This document shows positions 12,056 through 22,952 of a stretch of DNA of 64,000 nt, piece by piece; position 1 is the first letter of the stretch; every line of letters starts with the position of its first letter. The DNA lies in NCBI GenBank assembly GCA_030068075.1, contig CM057825.1, positions 79,623,123 through 79,687,122 on the forward strand. Direction: 5' to 3'. Source of the DNA: Paguma larvata (lineage: Eukaryota; Chordata; Mammalia; Carnivora; Viverridae). The position numbers were made by a program, and so were the translations under genes. Under the pieces are notes generated by a model that saw only the letters and a program-made list of their open reading frames with translations, ran no database searches and was not told where the DNA came from.

Positions 12056-14357
12056 AAATCACTTCTTAAACTTGGCAGATCAGAAAAATTAGAAGAGGAA
12101 GGCAGGCTTAGTAAAGGTGAGCAGACTGGCTGCAGAGAGAAATGATAAGCCCACGAGCTGACAGCAAAAGAAAAAATAAAGACTTTCAAAAAGTTGTCAC
12201 ATAATTAAAATGCATTCTGCCTGGAACGAGATTCTGATCTTAGGTAAAATATCCCTATAAAACTTGAGTGGACCCCTGGGGTAACACTGATACATTAGAG
12301 CAAACTTTGTGTCATCAAAAACGGAGTAAATGATATACAAACGTACTCTGATACAGCGGAGAAATAATATGGTTTAGATAAATTTCTACCCGTAATGGTT
12401 AAAATTAAAAAAAAAAAAAAAAAAAGTTTTGGTACTTAAGTTTCAGTAGTCTCGCAATTTCACTTTGGAGTACATCTCTTTTTCTGACAACGCTGGCTCA
12501 ACCATATTTACTTGCAAATTTTGAACCTCACAAATCCCTCTCTTCCTATTTTGAGAGGAAAAATGTGTTCTCCACATTATTTCCAAACTGTGGTAATTAC
12601 CACTGAGCAGGGTCATCCAGGGGAGAAAGGCATTTGTTTGAGGTTCCAATATACCTCCACCAACCCTATGGAGGAGACACAGAAACAGTAAGCTGGGGCT
12701 GATTCTTCTTCCTGTGGAACCAAGCCCCAAACCTGAAATTTGAAAGGAAATCCCCAATGTGAATTTTGTATTTTGGTTCCTTTGCAAATCATCTACCTCT
12801 ACTAAAATACACAGAGGGAAGTGTCACAAAAAAATCTTAGAAATTCTTTGCATAAAATATACCACCCCTTCCTCCCGACCATCATTCTCCAGGAGTGGAT
12901 TCCAGGATTTAGTCGGAGACACAGGAAGAGAGAGTTGATATCAGGAGAATCAGAAGCATGATTAAGAAAAGACAGTTTTAATTCTGCTCTGCTGCAAATC
13001 AGCTGGATGAGCCTGGTTAAAATGTCTGTTCTCTTAAGTCTCCCTATTCCCTTTTCCCTTGCTTAGTGGACAAAGCAGCAGCACATCATTAGTATACAGA
13101 TCTTTTTAGCAATAAAATCCTGATTTTGTAAGAGTTCCATCCTAAATAGCTGCCTCACTGAATGGTATCCAACTATACAAGTAAGCACTTATTCTTGAGT
13201 TGACAAGGGATATCGTATTATTATAAAAATTGATGAGAGTTGTCAAAGACGTAGTAAAAGGACTCGAGGAACCTAAACGTTTCAAAATACAATTTAAAAT
13301 TTTGAAATTTTGATGTGGGTTTAAAGGCTGGGGACTACATGAATAAACACAAGAATTTAGAACAGAAACAAAAGTCCTTTAATGTGTGAGGAATATATGA
13401 CGAATATGTAAGTGTGTCCTATCAGGATCAAACAAAGGCAAGGTTTCTATAGGTCATAATATCCCATGGTGTCATTCTTAAGGGCTTAACGGCTGGGTGT
13501 GTACAGCAAAACTTTAAACGCTCTTCTTGGTACCACCAATATAAGGCTGTTATTAATATATACAGTAACCATGTCATATTCTTACTTAAAATTCTTTAAT
13601 AATGTTCTAGCATATATAATGTAGACAGAAGCTATCTGCCACCTGGCTACACTACTCCAAGCATCATTCCATTCAACCTCTCTTCCCCTTTGTATTTTAT
13701 GCTCCAGCAACGCCAAACTGCAAGCAATTCTCACATGCTGTTTCCTCTGCCTAGAAGCCCTCTCTACACTTTCTATATGGAAAACTACTAACTTGTTAGG
13801 ACATTATTTTCCTCATTCCTCCAAAATGGCCACCTAATTAATATCTCATGGCTCTTTAATGCACTGAGTCTAACTGGATGATCCTCTGACAAAAAGTAAT
13901 GAATTATTTCATTAAGTGCTTTAAAAGAGCATACTAAATTAAACCTGTATTTGTGCATTTGTTACAATGCATATATGAATGCTAACATATCTGGGGTAGA
14001 AAAACTAAATTAGTGATAAAAGAGTAAAAGAATACATAATCTAGTCAAAGGGGACACATTTTACAATTTTATGTAAACTCCAGATTTTAAATAGTTACAA
14101 CCATAAAGTCTTTTATAAAACGGTCTTGTTTCCAAATGTCCGTAATGTTGGTTTAAAAAAATTTTTTTCTCTTAAAGCAATGAAAGAAAAATGTTAAAAT
14201 ACAATAAAATGTATTTGTTATAGCATTCTCTTTAGGTTCCCTATACCATAGAGAAAAGAAAAGAAAAAAGAGGGTGTTGCTAGATCAGGTGCTAAACTAT
14301 AAAAATGTATTTATCTTTTAAAATTCATACTTTAATATATAAAGGCCTTGTTTTAAA

Positions 14358-14566
14358 TTTTTTTTTATGTTTATTCATTTTTGAGAGAGAGAGACGTAGT
14401 GCAAGCAGGGGAGGGGCAAAGAGGGAGGGAGACAGAGAATCTGTAACAGGCTCCAGGCTCTGAGCTGTCATCACAGAGCCTGACGCGGGGCTCAAACTCA
14501 CGAATCATGAGATCATGACCTGAGCCGAAGTCGCATGCTTAACCGACTGAGCCATCCAGGCACCCC
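14358..14566 (-). mobile_element. tRNA-Lys SINE
   Basis: Reverse copy flanked by diverged duplication AAGGCCTTGTTTTAAA (14342) and AAGGTCTTGTTTTAAA (14570). Confidence 0.95.
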
Positions 14567-14626
14567 ATTAAGGTCTTGTTTTAAAAACAGCACTTGTGAA
14601 AATGAAATTAAGAATTTAAAATTGCA

Positions 14627-14825
14627 GGGACACCTGGGTGGCTGAGTTGGTTAAGCGTCTGACTCTTGGTTTCAGCTCAGGTCACGGTCTTGTGGTTTTG
14701 TAAGGTCGAGCCCCACACTGGGCTCTGTGCTGATAGTGCAAAAGCCTGCTTGGATTCTCTCTCTTTGCCCCTCCCCTGCTCTCTCTCAAAATAAATGAAT
14801 AAACTTAAAAAAAAATTTTTTTTTA
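14627..14825 (+). mobile_element. tRNA-Lys SINE
   Basis: Forward copy from GGGACACCTGGGTGGCTGAG to AATAAACTTAAAAAAAAATT; flanks share TTAAAATTGCA/TTTAATTGCA. Confidence 0.94.
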
Positions 14826-14934
14826 ATTGCAAACATCTTGCTATAAACTGCTGCAAAATAAACCAAAGAATTATCTTCATGATTCACAATTTGCATCAGT
14901 TCTTCGGAATCTTTGTAATTAAATGGTTATTGCC

Positions 14935-15088
14935 AGGGGTGCCTGAGTGGCTCAGTTAGGCTTCTAACTCTTGATATCGGCTCAGGGATTGATCTTGAGC
15001 CCTGCATCAGGCTGCATGCTGAGTGTGGAGCCTGTTTCAGACTCTCTCCCCCTCTCTCTCAAGATAAATAAATAAATGTTAAAAAAAA
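14935..15088 (+). mobile_element. tRNA-Lys SINE, shortened
   Basis: Forward copy with a short CT body; AAATGGTTATTGCC repeats as AAATGGTTAATGCCC after the tail. Confidence 0.92.
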
Positions 15089-15252
15089 AATGGTTAATGC
15101 CCAAATTAGCAAAGTTTACATTACAAATTGTAAAATAAAATGCTAGTGGAATATTGTAAAAAAAATTATTAGTTACTGTTGGTGAATATTTACAATTATG
15201 TATTAAATATCTTAAAATATTGATAATCTTTGGTTCAGTAATTCCATTTCTT

Positions 15253-15438
15253 TTGTAAGTTTCTTTATTTATTTTGTGAGAGAGTGAGCAGAGAGAGAGG
15301 GAGAGAAAGAATCTCAAGCAGGCTCCAGACTGTCAGTGCAGAGCCTGATGCAGGGCTCAAACTCACCAACCATGAGATCATGACCTGAACTGAAGCCAAG
15401 AGCTGGACTCTTAACTGACTAAGCCACTCAGGCGCCCC
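15253..15438 (-). mobile_element. tRNA-Lys SINE (first of a serial pair)
   Basis: Reverse copy ending CACTCAGGCGCCCC, bounded by AGTAATTCCATTT (15237) and GGTAATTTCATTT (15441). Confidence 0.93.
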
Positions 15439-15453
15439 TCGGTAATTTCATTT

Positions 15454-15697
15454 TTTTTAAATGTATACTTATTTTTGAGACTGAGAGAGAAGGAAAGAGA
15501 GAGACAGAGAGCGAGAGTGCAAGCACGGGTGGATGTGAGTGGGGTGAGGAGCAGAGACAGAGAGAGAGGAAAAGAAGTCCTAAAGCAGGCTCCGTGCGGA
15601 CAGCAGAAAGCCTGATGTGGGGCTTGAACTCATGAACTGTGAGATCATGACCTGAGCTGAAGTTGGCCGCTCAACCAACTGAGCCACCCAGGTGTCC
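15454..15697 (-). mobile_element. tRNA-Lys SINE (second of a serial pair)
   Basis: Reverse copy with an expanded purine body, bounded by GGTAATTTCATTT (15441) and AGTAATTTCATTT (15698). Confidence 0.93.
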
Positions 15698-16001
15698 AGT
15701 AATTTCATTTCTAATAATCTACTTTAAATACAGAGAGAAAGAATAGAAACATTCATTTTTCTAAAAGGGAATGCTGAAAACCACCTAATTGTTCCAGAGA
15801 ATAAATTCTATCCAACTGAGAGAACATAATGGAAAGTAAATACCGTATCAGTGGCTACATAAATAATGTGGAAAATGTTTATACTATATAACATTAGGTG
15901 AAGAAAGTAAGAATCAAAACTAAGAGGTCAATTATGTTTTAAAATATAGCAATATAAAAGACTAGAAGGAAATGTCTTTAAAATAGTTTTAAAACAAGCA
16001 C

Positions 16002-16193
16002 CTGTGGAAATTCATCTTCATCTGAGCTGTGAAAGTCATATTGCTTAATGTCACTCTTATTGATCACAGGCAATGTCTCAGGAGTGGGTTGCTGAGATGT
16101 TATCAAAGCCTCTGCTTTAGGCTTCTTTGGGTACTTCTTCTTTTGACGAACCACATCAGAAGCCTCTTCTTTCAAAGACAAATGATGAGGGTG
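16002..16193 (-). CDS. EPC2: EPC2 exon F
   Basis: 192 nt, 64 codons, phase 0 at both ends. The acceptor is GTAAACAG and the donor GTGCTT. It encodes HPHHLSLKEEASD, then a very basic 'RQKKKYPKKPKAEA' stretch that could act as a nuclear localisation signal (inference), then a S/T/P/Q linker and the acidic 'YDFHSSDEDEFPQ'. EPC1 has a comparable '...YDFPSSDEE...' acidic motif, which supports the alignment. The upstream pyrimidine tract is poor, being interrupted by AAA and GGAAGAAA. Confidence 0.96.
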
Positions 16194-18346
16194 CTGTTTA
16201 CATGACGATTTTTCCCCCAAAAGGAAGAAATGAAAATCATTTTAGAAATCATGAAAAACTATACTGCTCTTTGAAAAACATACATTTTTACCCAGGAGGT
16301 GATTTTATTTACTGTTATTAATATGTAAAAGTTATGTGGTCGTAAATTGAAAAATGTTTTATTTTTTCCAAGTTATGATTAAAAATAATATTGGTACTCA
16401 AATTTGCTTTTTATATTGTTATTTATACTTACACTACGATGTTAGTGATTTTAAAAAATTGCTCCATTATTATGCAATCTGGCATTTAAAAGTACTTACA
16501 TTTAATTTTAATTTTGTTTAAATCCACTATATTAATGAAGATAAATAAATTTATTTTAAAAATAACTGAATTAGATGATAAGTTCATTAATTTATTTCTA
16601 CACTTATTTTCAATTTTTAAAAACATTTATGGCTGGTAGTTTTTTTGAGGAAAATAAGTTTATTAACTAGAAAAAACTCTACTTTTTTAGAATATAATTA
16701 CTGCCTCAACTGAACAATAATTAAACTGTTCTCAAGTACCCTAGAGTTCTGTGATATCACTTCAGAGGCCATCTGGCAATCAGACTGACAGATGGGGTGG
16801 GTTTCCAGCGCCCCCTGCCTTTCCACCCTTCAGCGGAAGAAGCTCTATTACTATCTGTTTTAACACAGTGGTACCTTTTAATAAACAGGGTTCTACTACT
16901 TAAAAAGTTTGGAAATGACTGTTCTAATAGAGCACCCAGGTACAAGCAAAACAAAGTGAAAAAATATTTAAGAGGTTCTACGTTTTCCCATGTAGTCCAA
17001 ATTTTTGTTAAAACCACTGCAGGGTCAAAAATGGTACATACAATGAAAATGTTGCTTAAATGGCAAATTATTTAGTGATATAGCTAGGTTTCATGCAGTG
17101 GTCATAGCTATGGCATCAAAAAAAACCCACCCAACCTCTTCCAAATTTTAAGGTGGGATGTGTAACAAAGTAAACTATGTGTGTAATGGGGTAGAGCAAT
17201 AATGAATGCAACCATTTCTCTACAACTAGTAAACATTCTGAGCGTTTATTCCTACAGATGACCTAAAATAAAAATCTAAGATATAATAAAGGCTGATTCT
17301 GTCAATAATTTCTGGTTGAGATTTTCACATTCTATGTCTACCAATCGTATATCTGGAAAAAGCATTGGTTTATATAAAATGGATTTTAAAAAATAACTTA
17401 GAAAATTACATTTATTGCACTGATAACATTTTTGGCTATAGAGGCAAGTGTGATTTAAAAAGAATCAAGTAGATGGGCTAGATGCCTGTGATTAATAAGA
17501 AAGAACTTTGGTGTTTCAATTGACATCAGCTGATTAAGGAGGAGTCTTCCTGCTCCACATTCTTCTTTGACCTTTAACAATGAACCCACAAAAAGTAAGA
17601 ATTGTGTACATTTTAAAAGATGAATTTTCCACAAACACCCTATGTGGCTTTTTAAATCTTGCTACATACATACTAAAGCTCTATTGCCTAAATGCTCAGT
17701 CAATACCTATTTCTTATTTAAACCTAAGCTCCTTAAAGGTTTTATTAATGAATAATTAATGTACCAAGTGAATACTGAATAAATATAATTCCTTTAAGTC
17801 TAAGAGACTTAAACAATCACTGAGTCTGGCTCTTTATTATGAAGAAAATAGGATCTGGAAGTTACGGGACTTCTTCAAATCACTCAAAGTAGATAGATGT
17901 TGATTAATGCTGGTTCTGGAAGTGATAATGAAACCAAGAATAACTTTCAATAGTCTCAATGAAGAAAGCTTTAATCTTAAATTTTGATGCCTGCCACTAC
18001 AATGCAGGATTTGCTAAGGCTAGTGATAACAACTAAACTTTAATTACCCATATTCTCTAGAGAAGCACATGGTTTTTGGTGTTAGACCTACATCTAAATC
18101 TTGAATCAGCCACCTATTAGCTATATAATCTAGAAGGCACTCAGAGGTAAAAATCTGTGTCCATAGGCTGCCATAAGGATTAGTGAGTTAATATGAATGT
18201 AAAAATTCCTAGCAAAGTGCTTGCAAATAGTAAAAACTGACACATGTTAATAATTTTTCTTTAACCAAACTATACTAGACGGCTGAGGAAACCCCTAATT
18301 GTCTGAGCAATATTACCATACGTGCTTCTCCCCAGAGGATATTCAC
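16194..18346 (-). other. EPC2: EPC2 intron E-F
   Basis: 2.2 kb without any SINE or L1 copy. The block 16380-16720 is extremely AT-rich. A MIR copy lies at about 18060-18235 and a possible second, reversed MIR at 17820-17930; the rest is unassigned. Confidence 0.75.
18060..18235 (+). repeat. MIR element
   Basis: The order 'GGTGTTAGACCTACATCTAA', AATC...CAGCCACCTATTAGCTATAT and, downstream, ATAAGGATTAGTGAGTTAATATG...CCTAGCAAAGTGCTTGCA fits the MIR core consensus. Old and diverged. Confidence 0.8.
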
Positions 18347-18479
18347 CTTAGTTTTACATTCTTGGACTTTGTGATGATTTCCATTATGAAGAGTTGCTGG
18401 AGTGGCATATAACTCTTTTTCTGATCTATTGATTTTCACTTCATTAAGGATTTCACCACCATAGTCTCCCAAATGATAT
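18347..18479 (-). CDS. EPC2: EPC2 exon E
   Basis: 133 nt. One base completes the Arg codon from exon D, then 44 codons run from YHLGDYGGEIL to 'KVQECKTK', ending in phase 0. The acceptor is TTTTCAAG and the donor GTGAAT; both are non-optimal but conserved in position with the known protein. The exon leaves the conserved scaffold and enters a more variable linker rich in N, H and K ('HNGNHHKVQ'). Only 786 bp separate it from exon D. The open frame continues past the donor into the intron for about 24 codons, so the exon end is set by protein homology and the GT site. Confidence 0.95.
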
Positions 18480-19265
18480 CTTGAAAAGGTAACAAAATAT
18501 AAGAAAATGTTTTGTAGTTTAAAAATAAATTAGAAAAACCAATGAAATCTCAATTAACTAGAACACAACTAATCAAATAGAGGCAACAATTAATCAGATT
18601 ATTCTTAAAAGAAAAAAGATTATTCTTGAAAGAGAAAATTTACATGAATAAAGAATGTATTTGGGATACAGTAAGAACAAAAACCAAAAAAACCCTCTAA
18701 GGTATATGGAAGACAAATTTCTCATATATTTAGTATCTTCAAACACTGGGAAATGATGTTTAGAATGCTTACCTCAGGAATCACACAAAATTCTGTCAGG
18801 TGTAGTTTAGTCTATTTAATTATGCAGGAAAAGGACTACTGCATTAGAGACATATTTTTAAAATGCGCTGAAACAAAAACGTTTTCTACCTAGTCAGAAA
18901 ATAAAATCATTTAAACATTCATTTCCCTCAAATTTTAATAGAAACTTTAATAAAAAGAACAGACAAAATGATCGTTTAGATTCTTTTCTAAATAAAACTC
19001 AAGGATTCTAAAAAAAAAAAAATTAAGTATATTAGAGGATCTACACATAATACATACATACAAAAACATACTCCAAATTTGCAATCCAAACTGATAATCT
19101 AATTTTTAAAAAAAATTGTAACACCAGAATTCTTCAAAAAATGTAAATTTTGTTTAGGAATCAATTTTGACTGTTTTAAAGCATGGGAAAAAATAAATCA
19201 TTTGGCTATATTCTGACCATCATTTGGCTAAAGCTACCATTAGTACATAACAGCATCCAGGTTAC
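18480..19265 (-). other. EPC2: EPC2 intron D-E
   Basis: 786 bp, AT-rich, with an A run at 19009-19021. No repeat family recognised. Confidence 0.8.
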
Positions 19266-19414
19266 CTTTTTTCCACAACTTCTAAGGTTAAGTGCAATAA
19301 TTCTCGTTTTGTTTTCTCTCTTCTCTTAATCATTTCCAAAATTGTTATGGCTCTACTAAACTCTCGTCTCAATTTCAACATCTTTTCATATGAGGCTTCA
19401 TCATTCTTACGATT
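19266..19414 (-). CDS. EPC2: EPC2 exon D
   Basis: 149 nt. The acceptor is TTTCAATAG and the donor GTAACC, a relatively weak donor preceded by AAAAAG. It starts in phase 0 (NRKNDEASYEK) and ends with two bases of an arginine codon. The 49 complete codons are rich in K, R, E and L in a heptad-like pattern (from 'KMLKLRREFSRA' to 'LHLTLEVVEK') and probably form a long, partly coiled-coil helix. In the family this segment lies in the scaffold region following the DPYVAFRRR motif. Confidence 0.96.
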
Positions 19415-20519
19415 CTATTGAAAAAAACAATTTTAGAAAAATAAACAATTAATCCAACTATCAACATTTCCATTTTCATTCAACAAAATCTTTTGAGATA
19501 CAATTTCGTAAAAGCAAAATATTAAAAAAAAACTATTAAATGTAAAAATGTTAAAAAATCATCTTAAATAGCAACTATGTAAGAGAATCTATTTAACTCT
19601 GAAAATAGAAGTACAAGCAAGTATCTCTCAAACATTAAATGCCCATTGTGGAAAAGATGGAATGACAGAAGGGATTATTCCAATGCAAACACATCTTTAA
19701 AAGTCTGCCTGAAACAAAACCTAGTGTCAATCAGAAAATGTAGTCCATTCAAACTGATGCAAGGCATTTTTCGGGGATAGAAACAGTTCTGTTAAATCAA
19801 GGTTACCTAAAAAGAAAAAAAAATAGCCAAAAAGGGTCTCCATCTATCCATCCGTCCATTTCTGTAACTGCAGGCTGGAAAGTTCAATATACCACAATGT
19901 AAACACTCACAATGAAAATGACAAGCAAAACTTCCTATCGGAAACTCAGATATAAAACTGAAAATAGGATATAAAGAATCTCAAAGAATGGGACTGCCAT
20001 GTTTCAAAGTAATAATGCCTCACTGCAGGGTAGAAAACAAGGGAAAACTCCAAATTTCAGAGTATTGTTAAGCTGGCCCTACTTGGAAGCCTAAGGTTTA
20101 ATTTGAAGAACTCAGAATGAAAGTCCTGCTTAACAACTAAAGAAGGCTCAGTTGTAATTAGCAGCTATTTGAATAAAGCTGCTGTTAATATAAAATATTT
20201 TGTTTAATCAAATAACCACAGAATATTTATAGTAAGCATGGAACTATTTAAAAACAGACCATTATCACCTCCCATTCTGTGTATCCAGACAGACTGCACT
20301 TAAGCAATCTTCCCATCCTTGAGTTACTAATACAATAGGACATTAGAAAGAACCTGAAGCCAGGTTTCATACTGGATTAGAAAGAAGAAAATAAAACTTA
20401 AAGATTCAAAGTTTTACTCCTTTTTATTTTATGTATAGTTTCTTGTATTTGAAACTTAATTGTCACCTATTACACATAACCTAACCTAAGTCTCATTAAG
20501 GTACTGCATACCAAGTATT

Positions 20520-20724
20520 TAAAAAATTTTTTTATTGTGTATTTTTGAGAGACAGAGCATGAGCGGGAGAGGGGCACAGAGAGAGGGAGACACAGAATCC
20601 AAAGCAGGCTCCAGGCTCTGAGCTCTCAGCACAGAGCCCAACCCGGGGCTTGAACCCACGAACCGTGAGATCATGACCTGAGTTGAAGTCAGACACTCAA
20701 CCAACTGAGTCACCCAGGTGCCCC
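20520..20724 (-). mobile_element. tRNA-Lys SINE
   Basis: Reverse copy from a T-rich tail to CACCCAGGTGCCCC, typical body GAGCGGGAGAGGGGCACAGA. Confidence 0.95.
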
Positions 20725-21346
20725 TATATAACACATATTTTAAATGTTACGGAAGTCATTCTTGTATTTTATCAAAATAAAATTAATCTTTTACCCCTCC
20801 AGTACTATGTGACAAAAGGCAAAACCTAAAGCATGGTTTTAAGCAAAAAAAAAAAAAAAGTTTTTGGCAAGCAGACAGCAATACTTCCCAACTGAAAGAA
20901 AATTAACATTACCAAGAGCAAATATTAAAGTGTCCCCCTGTCCAGGGTATTGCACATGTCTCCTATTCTCAAAAGGCTTACAGTCTAATAAGAGTGAGAC
21001 ATACAGATTCAAAAGATGAATAATATACAAGGCTACATGCCAGCTGAACAATATTCAAAAGGGCACCAGCACCTTTTAAGATTACCCCCCTTTTCACTAA
21101 GTGTTTCTTGTGGACTAGATGCTTCTGCCCTGTTCTGCTCTCTTTAGGCCCAAACTAACTACCCTTACTAATTTTTCCCTTCTGCAGTCCTGTCTACTCT
21201 TTTTTACTTTTTCTTTTGAAATAATTTCATATTCACATAAAGTTAAAAAAATACTATGAAGAATTCTTCTGTATTTTCATCCAGATTGCCCAAATGTTAT
21301 TACTTTACATGTGCTTTATCTTTCTCTGTGTATGTATTTTAGTCTA

Positions 21347-21712
21347 TGCTCTTAGAGACTAAAAGGATGGTGTCCCCTGAAAATTCATGTTGAAACTCCA
21401 AGGTCCCAATGTGATGGTATTTAGAGGTAGGGCCTTTGGGAGGTGACTAGGTCATGAGGGAGGAGTTCTCATAAATGGATTTGTGCTCTTATAAAAGAGA
21501 CTCTAAAGAGCTCTCTTGCCCCTTCTACCATGTAAGCGCACAGTAAGATGACCACTTCTGAATCAGGAAGTAGGCCATCACCAGACACTGACTCTGCTGG
21601 TACCTGTATCTAGGACCTTCAAGCCTCTAGAACTGTGGCAAATAAATATTTGTTGTTTAAAGCACCCAGTCTATGGTGTTTTTTGTTACAGCAGCCTAAA
21701 TGCACTAAGACA
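21347..21712 (+). mobile_element. Solitary ERVL-MaLR LTR (MLT1/MST type)
   Basis: The order GGTGTCCCCTGAAAATTCATG, CCCAATGTGATGGTATTT, GGGCCTTTGGGAGGTGACTA, CTCTTATAAAAGAGACTC (TATA-like), AGCCTCTAGAACTGTGGC, AATAAATATT (polyA signal) and CACCCAGTCTATGGTGTTTT is diagnostic. It starts near TG and ends near CA. No internal retroviral sequence adjoins, so it is a solo LTR or a decayed remnant. Confidence 0.88.
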
Positions 21713-21774
21713 CATACACATGAATGTATAATAAACACATATACAAACATGCAAAACTAGTAGTATTAAAATAA

Positions 21775-21796
21775 TTTTTTAGAGTTTATTTATTTT

Positions 21797-21870
<74 letters not shown>

Positions 21871-22002
21871 AAGAATCCCAAGCAGGCTCCACACTGTCAG
21901 CACAGAGCCTGATGCGGGGCTCAAACTCACCAACTGTGGGCTCACGACTTGAGCCAAAATCAAGAGTCAGATGCTTAACTGACTGAGCCACCCAGGTGCC
22001 CC
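21775..22002 (-). mobile_element. tRNA-Lys SINE with long GA tract
   Basis: Reverse copy; the purine body is an almost pure (GA)n of about 75 bp (21797-21871), likely a polymorphic microsatellite. Ends CACCCAGGTGCCCC. Confidence 0.95.
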
Positions 22003-22187
22003 AATCTAAAAAATTTCTTGAGAATAGTTGGGATATGTACTGTGCCTTCATCTCTAAGCACTTTAATATGTACTTTCTAGAAACAGTGATACTCTCTTAT
22101 ATAACCAGTACCATTACTGAATCAGGAAATTAACTATGATACTATCCTATTATCTAATTTAAGCACTTCATTCATATTTTACTGATT

Positions 22188-22282
22188 GTCCTACTAATGT
22201 CCTTTAGAGCAACAAATATAATTATTAAATATCTATTTTTATATGTTTATGTAATTGTTGCTCTAAAGGACATTAGCAGGAC
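22188..22282. repeat. Inverted repeat, 28-bp arms, 39-nt loop
   Basis: The left arm at 22188-22215 and the right arm at 22255-22282 are reverse complements with one mismatch (CTACTAATGTCC against CTGCTAATGTCC). It lies inside the ancient L1-derived segment, where only the left arm is expected. Confidence 0.95.
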
Positions 22283-22889
22283 GGTAATTTTTATTATTAA
22301 ATTCACTCCTAACAGTAAATTTTTTCCTGGTCTAGGATCTGATTTGGGATTACAATTGCACTTAGTTGTCATGTCTCTTTAATCTCCTATAATTTGGAAT
22401 AGTCCCTTTGACTTTCGATAGTGATCATGGTCTTGACATTTTTAAAGAAGAATAGAGGCCATTTATTTTTGTAGGATGTTCCTCAATTTGCATTTCTTCA
22501 GTTTTCCCACAATTAAATTCAGGTTATGTATTCTTAATAGGCTAATCACAGAAGTGATAATTGTATCCGTCTCTTATATCAGAAGTTAAAAGATAACTTC
22601 TTTGTCCCATTACTGTTGATGGTAATTTTGATCACATAAGATGCTGTAAGGTTCCGTTAGGCAAATTATTATTTTTCCTTTTTTAATTAAAAAGTATGAT
22701 GTAGGATTATGTACCTTATTTCTTATCAAATTTCTTACCATTAGTTTAGTATCCACTGATTCTAACTTTTGCCTGAAATAATTATTACTATCGTGGTTGC
22801 CAAATGGTGATTTTCAGACTTCATTCTACTGACACTTGGAAATTTTAAAATTCTACTGTAAGGAAAAGTGTTCCTTTCTCTTTTATCAG

Positions 22890-22952
22890 TCAATCAATCT
22901 ACCAATCTTCCATTCATCCATCCATCCCTCCCTCACTCTCCATCCATCCATT
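22890..22952. repeat. CATC/TCCA-rich simple repeat
   Basis: Imperfect (CCAT)n run with ATCCATCCATCCCTCCCTC near 22917-22952. Confidence 0.85.

Larger units (their letters stand above)
11468..16001 (-). other. EPC2: EPC2 intron F-G
   Basis: 4.5 kb. The part 14350-15700 is packed with five SINEs. The part 11468-14340 has an L1-like scrap near 11990-12052 and an A run at 12408-12425; the rest is unassigned. A 114-codon minus-strand open frame at 12443-12787 is not recognised. Confidence 0.8.

Noticed and set aside
12443..12787. 114-codon minus-strand open frame in intron F-G
   Set aside because: No family resemblance, no splice context that joins it to EPC2 in phase, and no retrocopy features; most likely chance.
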